From positions 1 to 36,724 of the forward strand of contig JAQBHI010000141.1 of the NCBI GenBank assembly GCA_032127875.1: DNA of 36,724 bases, read 5' to 3'. The DNA is from CADEEV01 sp032127875 (lineage in GTDB: Bacteria > Acidobacteriota > Vicinamibacteria > Fen-336). Both the position numbers and the translations under genes were made by a program. Below the pieces are notes generated by a model that searched no databases, was not told where the DNA came from, and worked only from the letters and a program-made list of their open reading frames with translations. How positions within the stretch are numbered: the first letter of the stretch is position 1; each line of letters begins with the position of its first letter. Positions 31,727 through 36,724 of this stretch are shown here, piece after piece.

Positions 31727-32619
31727 CGCTCTCGAAGCCGGCCGGGCGGGAGAGACGCCGGGGGGCCGAGATCCTTGTCATCACCGGCCTGTCGGGTTCG
31801 GGCAAGACGCACGTGATGCGGGCGCTCGAGGATGGCGGTTGGTTCTGTGTCGACAACCTGCCGACGGCTTTGATCCCGCGCTTCGCGGAGCTGATCGGGG
31901 GTTCGGACGAGCTGCGCCGTTCGGCGCTGGTCGTGGACGTACGCGAGCGCGAATTCGTACGGCGCTTTCCTTCCGCCTATCGCGCGATCCGTGCCAAGGG
32001 CGTGAAGGCCTCGCTGCTGTTCCTGGAGGCGGACGAGAAGGTGCTGCAGCGCCGCTTCAGCGAGACGCGCCGGCCGCACCCGATGGCGGTGAACGAGCCG
32101 GTCACCCAGGGCATCAAGGACGAGCGCGAGGCGCTCGCGCCGATCCGTCAGATGGCGGATTGGATCCTCGACACCTCCGCCTACACGGTGCACGAGCTGC
32201 GCGAGTACGTTCGCGACCACTACGACCGCCGGCCGGCGGGGAGCGAGACGGTCGTCTCGATCCTGTCCTTCGGCTACAAGTACGGTCTGCCCTCGGAGGC
32301 CGACCTGCTCTTCGACGTGCGCTTCCTGCCAAACCCAAACTTCGTGCGTAGCCTCAAGCGGCTCACCGGCAACCATGCTCCCGTGGTCCGCTATATGCGG
32401 GCTCAAGCCGATACCAGCGCCTTTCTGAAGCGGCTCGTATCGTTCCTCGGCTTCGTGCTGCCGCGCTACGAGCGCGAAGGCAAGAGCTACCTGACGATCG
32501 CCATCGGCTGCACCGGTGGCCGGCATCGCTCCGTGATGATCGCGAACGCGCTGCGCGACGCGCTCGTGACCCGCGGCTATGCGCCAAAGCTTCGGCATCG
32601 CGACATGAGGCTCACATGA
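31723..32619 (+). CDS. rapZ: RapZ/YvcJ-type nucleotide-binding protein
   Basis: A P-loop protein; in enterobacteria RapZ controls glmS by delivering small RNAs to RNase E, while YvcJ-type proteins elsewhere have less clear roles. The 298-residue protein has the P-loop GLSGSGKT (22-29), DVRERE, RRFSETRRPHP, the central GYKYGLPSEADLLFDVRFLPNP and the C-terminal IAIGCTGGRHRSV. The rapZ gene sits in the same place, between hprK and the PTS EIIA gene, in many proteobacteria. The GTG start overlaps the hprK stop and the stop overlaps the next ATG, so the three are one translational unit. Confidence 0.93.
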   Translation: MTLSKPAGRERRRGAEILVITGLSGSGKTHVMRALEDGGWFCVDNLPTALIPRFAELIGGSDELRRSALVVDVREREFVRRFPSAYRAIRAKGVKASLLFLEADEKVLQRRFSETRRPHPMAVNEPVTQGIKDEREALAPIRQMADWILDTSAYTVHELREYVRDHYDRRPAGSETVVSILSFGYKYGLPSEADLLFDVRFLPNPNFVRSLKRLTGNHAPVVRYMRAQADTSAFLKRLVSFLGFVLPRYEREGKSYLTIAIGCTGGRHRSVMIANALRDALVTRGYAPKLRHRDMRLT

Positions 32620-33014
32620 TCGGAATCCTGGTCGTGAGTCACGGGCAGGTGGCGGTGGAGTTGCTGAAGGCGGCCCAGGAGATCGTCGGAGAGATGCCGC
32701 GGGTCGCGGCAGTCTCGGTCGGCTGGAGCGACGAGATGCTGGCGGCGCGCAGCGCAATCGACGAGGCGCTGCGCTCGGTGGGGGGCGGGCCGGCGCTAAT
32801 CCTCACCGACATGTTCGGCGGTACGCCTACCAACGTGAGCCTGCCCCTGCTCTCGCCCGACGTCGAGATCGTGACCGGCGTCAACCTGCCGATGCTCATC
32901 AAGCTGAGCACGCTGCGCGAGGGCGACCTGCTGGAGGTCGCACGGGTGATCCGGGACCAGGGCAAGGGCGCCATCTACGTCGCGAGCGAGCTGCTGGAGA
33001 AGAAACAGACATGA
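32616..33014 (+). CDS. PTS EIIA component, mannose type
   Basis: A single EIIA(Man) domain of 132 residues. The phosphorylatable His9 lies in the motif VVSHGQ, and DMFGGTPTN is the second family signature. In true mannose systems EIIA is followed by IIB, IIC and IID, but no such genes are present. A regulatory role, like that of EIIA in the nitrogen-type PTS, is more likely; this is inference. The ATG overlaps the rapZ stop and its own stop overlaps ptsH. Confidence 0.92.
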   Translation: MIGILVVSHGQVAVELLKAAQEIVGEMPRVAAVSVGWSDEMLAARSAIDEALRSVGGGPALILTDMFGGTPTNVSLPLLSPDVEIVTGVNLPMLIKLSTLREGDLLEVARVIRDQGKGAIYVASELLEKKQT

Positions 33015-33277
33015 CGCAGCGCGAGGTCGAGATCCGGAACCGGCTCGGCTTGCATGCCCGCGCGGCGGCGCGCTTCGTCCAGGCCGCAGCCGCATTCCGG
33101 TCGCGGGTGAGGGTGACCCGGGGCGAGCGGACGATGGACGGAAAATCGATTCTCGGGATCCTGCTGCTGGCGGCGTCGCGGGGCACGCGGCTGCTGCTCG
33201 CCGCCGACGGCGACGACGAGACGGCCTGTATCCAGACGCTCGCCGAGCTGGTCGAGAGCGGCTTCGGGGAGGCCTGA
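33011..33277 (+). CDS. ptsH: Phosphocarrier protein HPr
   Basis: Carries phosphate from EI to EIIA. The 88-residue protein has both regulatory residues at canonical numbering: His15 in RLGLHARAA (the EI-dependent site) and Ser46 in MDGKSILGI (the HprK-dependent site). Therefore HPr can be the target of both EI and the HprK encoded upstream. The ATG overlaps the EIIA stop and the gene abuts ptsI, forming the cassette EIIA-HPr-EI. Confidence 0.95.
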   Translation: MTQREVEIRNRLGLHARAAARFVQAAAAFRSRVRVTRGERTMDGKSILGILLLAASRGTRLLLAADGDDETACIQTLAELVESGFGEA

Positions 33278-35023
33278 GTGGAACTCTCGGGGGCCGGGGT
33301 TTCGCCGGGCATTGCCGTCGGCGAGGCGCTGCTGCTCGAGCGCGAGTCGATCACGGTATTCCGCTTGCTGTTGCCCCCGGACCAGGTGGAGACCGAGGTC
33401 CAGCGCCTGATGCGCGCGGTCGAGGAGTCGCGACAACAGCTGCAGAGGATCAAGCTGCGCCTCGCGAACGAGGTGGGCAGCCTGCACGCCTACATCTTCG
33501 ACGCGCAGTTGCTGATGCTCGACGATCCGCTGTTGCTGGACCGCAGCGTGGCAGTGATCCGCGAGGAGCATGTGAACGCGGCGTGGGCCCTGCGCACGGT
33601 CTCGGAGCAACTGCACGCGCTCTTCGACGAGTTCGGCGACGCCTATCTCAAGGAGCGCAGCACGGACCTGGACGACGTGATGGGGCGCATCCACCTGAAC
33701 CTGATCGGGGCGGCCGATGCGCCTTCGCTGTCGCGCTTGCCCCGCCCTCAGGTGCTGGTCGCGGGCGAGATCACGCCTTCCGAGGCTGCCGATTTGGACT
33801 GGGAGCGGGTGCTGGCCGTGGTGACGGATGGCGGCTCGGGCACGTCGCACACGGCGATCCTGGCCCGCTCGCGCGGCGTGCCTGCCGTGGTGGGGCTGCG
33901 CGAGGCGACGAAACGGATTCCCGCCGGGGCGCTGGTGGTGGTGGACGGGACGCGGGGGGTGGTGATCGTCGAACCCTCGCAGCCGGCGCTCGACGGATAC
34001 CGCGCGCAGCAGGAGCAGGCGCGCGTCGAGGAAGTACGCCTCCAGGAGACGCGGGGGTTGCCGGCGGTGACACGCGATGGCGTGCGGCTGTGCCTGCGCG
34101 CCAATGCCGAGTTCGCGGAGGAGGCGGCGATCGCGCTCTTGTACGGGGCCGAAGGCATCGGCCTGTTCCGATCGGAATATCTGCTGGGACGAACGCGGGC
34201 GTTTCCGAGCGAGGCGCGACAGGTGGAGGTCTACAGCTCTTTGCTGGAGGCCGTCCGGCCGCATCCCGTCACGATCCGCACCTGGGATGTCGGACGCGAG
34301 GATCTCGCCCCTGGCGGCCCGAGCAGTCCCAACCCGGCCCTGGGCGAGCGGGCGCTGCGCCTGCTGGAGCGCGACCCGGAGCCATTCCTTACCCAGCTCC
34401 GGGCGCTCTTGCGTGCCGCCGTGCAGGGCGAGATTCGCATCCTGTTTCCTTTCATCGCCGGGCCCGGCGACCTGCGCCTTGCCAAGCAGCTCGTGGAGCA
34501 GGCGCGCGCGAGCTTGCGGCGCGAGGGGCTGGCGTTCGTGGAGCACGTGCCGCTTGGCCTGACCCTCGAGATCCCGAGCGCCGCGCTCAGCGCCGATCTG
34601 CTCGCCCCCGACGTGGATTTCTTCAGCGTCGGGACGAATGACCTGGTGCAGTATCTTCTCGCCGTCGACCGGGCCGATCCGCGCGTGGCGGCGCACTACG
34701 AGGTGCTGCATCCGGCCGTGTTGCGCACGATCCGGCATGCCGTCGAAGCCGCGGCGACGCATCGCCGGCCACTTTCGGTGTGCGGAGAAATGGCTGCGGA
34801 TCCGCTCCACGCACTGCTGCTCGTGGGGCTTGGGGTCCGCGAGCTGTCGATGAGCCCTGCTGCGATACCGCGTGTGAAGGCGGTGTTGCGTGCGAGTTCG
34901 GTCGAGGCGGCGCGTGAGGCTGCGGTGATCGCGATGCGCTTGCCGAACGCCGCTGCCATCCAGGAGCATCTGCGACGCGTCCTGGGGCATGCGTTGCCCG
35001 AGCCTGTGCCCGCCAATTCCTAG
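33278..35023 (+). CDS. ptsI: PTS enzyme I (phosphoenolpyruvate--protein phosphotransferase)
   Basis: Transfers phosphate from PEP to HPr. The 581 residues fit the standard enzyme. Visible are the phospho-histidine His191 (TSHTAILARS), Arg298 (LFRSEYLL), Arg334, Arg358, GTNDLVQY with the metal-binding Asn-Asp pair, and Cys502 (CGEMAAD). One feature is unusual: the consensus DIGGDK loop reads DVGRED (337-342), so the conserved Gly-Asp-Lys is replaced. The remaining PEP-site residues are kept. The GTG start follows the ptsH stop directly. There is no GAF domain, so it is not of the EI(Ntr) type. Confidence 0.92.
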   Translation: MELSGAGVSPGIAVGEALLLERESITVFRLLLPPDQVETEVQRLMRAVEESRQQLQRIKLRLANEVGSLHAYIFDAQLLMLDDPLLLDRSVAVIREEHVNAAWALRTVSEQLHALFDEFGDAYLKERSTDLDDVMGRIHLNLIGAADAPSLSRLPRPQVLVAGEITPSEAADLDWERVLAVVTDGGSGTSHTAILARSRGVPAVVGLREATKRIPAGALVVVDGTRGVVIVEPSQPALDGYRAQQEQARVEEVRLQETRGLPAVTRDGVRLCLRANAEFAEEAAIALLYGAEGIGLFRSEYLLGRTRAFPSEARQVEVYSSLLEAVRPHPVTIRTWDVGREDLAPGGPSSPNPALGERALRLLERDPEPFLTQLRALLRAAVQGEIRILFPFIAGPGDLRLAKQLVEQARASLRREGLAFVEHVPLGLTLEIPSAALSADLLAPDVDFFSVGTNDLVQYLLAVDRADPRVAAHYEVLHPAVLRTIRHAVEAAATHRRPLSVCGEMAADPLHALLLVGLGVRELSMSPAAIPRVKAVLRASSVEAAREAAVIAMRLPNAAAIQEHLRRVLGHALPEPVPANS

Positions 35024-35035
35024 CGAGGAGCTGCC

Positions 35036-35410
35036 TTGGCCGAGAAGCCGCAGAGAATCGAGAAGCCCTGGGGTCATGAGATCTGGTGGGCGCGGACCGA
35101 GCGCTACGTCGGCAAGCTCCTGCACGTGAAGATGGGAGAGAGCCTCTCGTTGCAGTACCACAACGTGAAGGACGAGACGATCCTGATTCAATCCGGGCGG
35201 CTTCTGTTCGAGACCAGGCCTGCCGGCGATACAGGCGAGTTGCGCCGCCTCGAGATGAATCCGGGCGACGTGTTCCACATCACGCCCGGCACCGTGCATC
35301 GCATGACCGGCTTGACTGACTGCGACATCGTCGAGGTGTCGACGCCGGAGCTCGAGGACGTGGTGCGGATCGAGGATCGCTACGGCCGGCAGGGCACGAG
35401 CAAGCCGTAG
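35036..35410 (+). CDS. Cupin, phosphomannose isomerase C-terminal-like
   Basis: A 124-residue single cupin barrel, PMI type II-like. It begins RIEKPWGHEIWW, typical of this group, and has motif 1 GESLSLQYHNVKDE (Q-x-H-x2-K-x-E) and motif 2 GDVFHITPGTVHRM. One His of the usual H-x-H pair is replaced, but the remaining His, Glu and C-terminal His could bind a metal. It could be an isomerase for mannose 6-phosphate or a sugar-binding protein. The TTG start follows GAGGAG by five bases. Its place after ptsI suggests a link with the PTS, which is inference. Confidence 0.8.
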   Translation: MAEKPQRIEKPWGHEIWWARTERYVGKLLHVKMGESLSLQYHNVKDETILIQSGRLLFETRPAGDTGELRRLEMNPGDVFHITPGTVHRMTGLTDCDIVEVSTPELEDVVRIEDRYGRQGTSKP

Positions 35411-35834
35411 CAGCCCTCTGCTCACACATCGGCAGGGCCGCGTCCGCTCCTTCGCGAACGCGCGAGGCTCAGCCCTGGAATGGGCGGCCGTGTTCGACGT
35501 CCTGCGACTTCGCTGGGCAATCTCGGCCGAAAGCCATGCGCGTGGTCGCAGTCTCCCGGTCCGCCTTGTCAAGATGCTCAGCCGCATGTCGGCGCGGCGA
35601 AAGCGTTCGGCCTGACGACGGCGCTCGATCGGGGTCGACGGGCGGGCTATACAGAACGGCCTAATCCGACAGGCCGCCGCGCTGGCTCAGCTCCGAACCC
35701 TCGGGCCCAATGTGGTTGTACTTGACCTGCAAGGTCGATTGAGCTACTACCGAGTTGAGTTTTTCCCACGCAATCTCCCGGTAATCTGAACTACACCGGG
35801 TGAATGCACGAGACGACCTAAGGAGGGTGCCAGG
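35411..35834. other. 424-bp intergenic region without a supported gene
   Basis: No open frame here shows recognisable protein features; 35480-35725 is open but has no ribosome site and no recognisable domain. The right part is less GC-rich than its surroundings. A weak hairpin AGCAG-CCCT-CTGCT (35409-35422) follows the cupin. TTGACC (35722-35727) and TACTAC (35745-35750), 17 bp apart, are a possible but weak promoter for the Hsp20 gene. The palindrome GACCT-GCA-AGGTC covers the first of these. AAGGAGGGT just before 35835 is a strong ribosome site. Confidence 0.5.
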
Positions 35835-36176
35835 ATGCTTGAAAATCGGATTAGGGTTGCGCCCAACACAGTAGCGTATGCTGACGAGGAGAACCACAGG
35901 CTAGTAGTGGAGTTCGCCATTCCAGGAGCGCCAACGGAGACCATCGATGTGAAGCTCCTGCCAGACAGCGTCCACCTGACAGCGCCAGCAAAGGACATCG
36001 AGTACGTTTCAGCACTGGCTTTAGCCAGGCCGGTGAAACCTGACAAAGCCGAAGCGATCTACGAGAACGGCCTGCTCCGAATCGAGGTGCCGTTCAAAGA
36101 TCCGATGGAGGATGCTGTGAAGGTCGCCGTCAAGGCACGTGGCGCGGAAACCAAGACCAAGAAAATCAAAGCCTGA
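35835..36176 (+). CDS. Small heat-shock protein, Hsp20/alpha-crystallin family
   Basis: A 113-residue alpha-crystallin domain protein, a holdase that binds unfolding proteins. It is short, with little N-terminal arm. Beta strands RLVVEFAIPGAPTETIDVKLLPDSVHL and the C-terminal signature YENGLLRIEVPF (the A/x-x-x-NG-L motif) identify it; the tail is Lys-rich. Codon use differs from all neighbours: many third positions are A or T, and AGG, CTA and GTA codons appear. The ribosome site AAGGAGGG before the ATG is strong. It is next to the end of an IS110-type element, so recent transfer is possible. Confidence 0.85.
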   Translation: MLENRIRVAPNTVAYADEENHRLVVEFAIPGAPTETIDVKLLPDSVHLTAPAKDIEYVSALALARPVKPDKAEAIYENGLLRIEVPFKDPMEDAVKVAVKARGAETKTKKIKA

Positions 36177-36182
36177 TCAAGT

Positions 36183-36201
36183 GACGGCGCGACGTGCCGT
36201 C
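36183..36201. terminator. Hairpin between the convergent Hsp20 and transposase genes
   Basis: GACGGC (36183-36188) and GCCGTC (36196-36201) form a perfect 6-bp stem with a 7-base loop. It sits between two convergent stop codons and could act as a two-way terminator or belong to the end of the IS. No T-run is seen. Confidence 0.35.
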
Positions 36202-36203
36202 TC

Positions 36204-36724
36204 CTAGGAAACTACCCCCTCGAGTAACTCGCCGGTCGCGCGGTTGACGAGCGCGAAGCCGAGGTTCTCGCCGCGCTGGCGCAAGCCACGGAGGACGCAC
36301 ACTCGCTGGCGGGTGTCGGCTGCCCCCGGATCCTGGTACACCAGGGTACCTTTGAGCGTACGGTAGGCCAGGATGGCGAGCTTGCGGGCGGTGGCGGTGA
36401 TGGCCTTCGCTTTGCCGATACGATAGGCCAGGCGTCGGTAGAAGGCGCCGAGAGCGGTCTGGGTCTTGCCGACTGCGACGGCGGCGATGCGGAGAACGGC
36501 CGCCGCTCGGTTCGCGGAGGGAGCGGTGGACGAGCTGAGCAGGCGGCCGCCCGAGATGCGGTTTTGGGGGAGCGAGGGTGAGCCAGGAGGTAAAGTGGCG
36601 CTCCGTGGGCCATCGAGTCATGTTGGTACCGATCTCGGAGAGCAGGCGTAGGGCGCCGTACGGGCCCATCCCGTCGCTCGCGGTGAGGTCCACGCCCGCG
36701 AGCTGATAGAGGGGCAGCCGTACC
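36204..36724 (-). pseudogene. IS110-family transposase, C-terminal part, frameshifted (runs off the right edge)
   Basis: The last ~173 codons of an IS110-type transposase. Reading from the right edge: LAGVDLTASDGMGPYGALRLLSEIG...RWPTERHFTSWLTLAP, the start of the C-terminal Tnp domain. The frame then shifts by one base at the run CCCCCAAAA (minus strand, 36570-36562) and continues NRISGGRLLSSS, ALGAFYRRL, GKAKAITATARKLAILAYRTL, ending TAG at 36206-36204. Removing one C restores the frame. The conserved serine of the Tnp domain (SGG) lies just after the shift. The DEDD nuclease domain lies outside. Pseudogene or sequencing error are both possible. Confidence 0.8.

Noticed and set aside
32616..33014. 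Complete sugar-uptake PTS
   Set aside because: No IIB, IIC or IID gene is present in the window; only the EIIA component was found.
32975..35587. 870-codon open frame antisense to ptsH, ptsI and the cupin
   Set aside because: No motifs, biased Arg/Ala/Gln content, and complete overlap with conserved PTS genes.
35480..35725. 81-codon open frame in the gap after the cupin
   Set aside because: No ribosome site, no recognisable protein features, low-complexity product.
1..36724. CRISPR arrays, tRNA/rRNA genes, prophage or defence islands
   Set aside because: No regularly spaced repeats, tRNA-like cloverleaf, phage genes or defence families were seen on either strand.

Overview
This 36.7-kb window is GC-rich chromosomal DNA from an aerobic Gram-negative bacterium. 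LPS-export genes, phosphatidylethanolamine synthesis and lipoproteins indicate an outer membrane. The order lpt - rpoN - hpf - hprK - rapZ - EIIA(Man) - HPr - EI, the DUF465 and NtrY-like genes and the aa3-oxidase cluster suit a lineage of the former Deltaproteobacteria (Myxococcota, Binatota or relatives). This placement is an inference from gene content, not a database result. Almost every gene is core metabolism. Many genes are coupled by 4-base GTGA/ATGA overlaps, and TTG/GTG starts are common.

Layout. 1-1736 (minus): 5' part of mutS behind pfkA. 1779-5535 (plus): tsaB, rimI and a DUF465 gene; then psd, pssA and a Nudix gene; then a small exported protein. 5532-9814 (minus): a very large NtrY-type sensor kinase with three predicted extracytoplasmic regions, preceded by a small exported protein. 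9893-18203 (minus): an aa3 cytochrome c oxidase block. It holds a type-1-copper-like lipoprotein, heme A and heme O synthases, subunits II and I, two subunit III-type proteins, subunit IV, a small CxxC membrane protein, and a SCO-DUF420 fusion. 18282-19379 (minus): a PQQ-type beta-propeller lipoprotein. 19450-20985 (plus): guaA. 21133-35410 (plus): a long, closely packed series of dnaE, accA, an unknown 83-aa protein, an lptC-lptA fusion, lptB, rpoN, hpf, hprK, rapZ, EIIA(Man), ptsH, ptsI and a cupin. 35411-36724: a 424-bp gene-free gap, a small heat-shock gene with different codon use, and the frameshifted 3' end of an IS110-type transposase running off the window.

How the genes work together. 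The oxidase block encodes the catalytic core of a heme-copper oxidase plus heme A supply and copper insertion. No cytochrome c gene is present, so the copper lipoprotein is a possible electron or copper carrier. The rpoN-to-ptsI segment looks like a regulatory phosphotransferase system: EI, HPr (His15 and Ser46 both present), HPr kinase/phosphorylase, RapZ and a mannose-type EIIA, with no sugar permease.

Points most worth a second look are the in-frame palindromic insertion in dnaE, the SCO-DUF420 and LptC-LptA fusions, the triple-sensor kinase, the altered PEP-site loop in EI, the copper lipoprotein, a tandem-repeat promoter before coxB, two TTG genes that may be leaderless, and the transferred-looking Hsp20/IS110 end. 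I found no CRISPR array, tRNA, rRNA, prophage or recognisable defence island.
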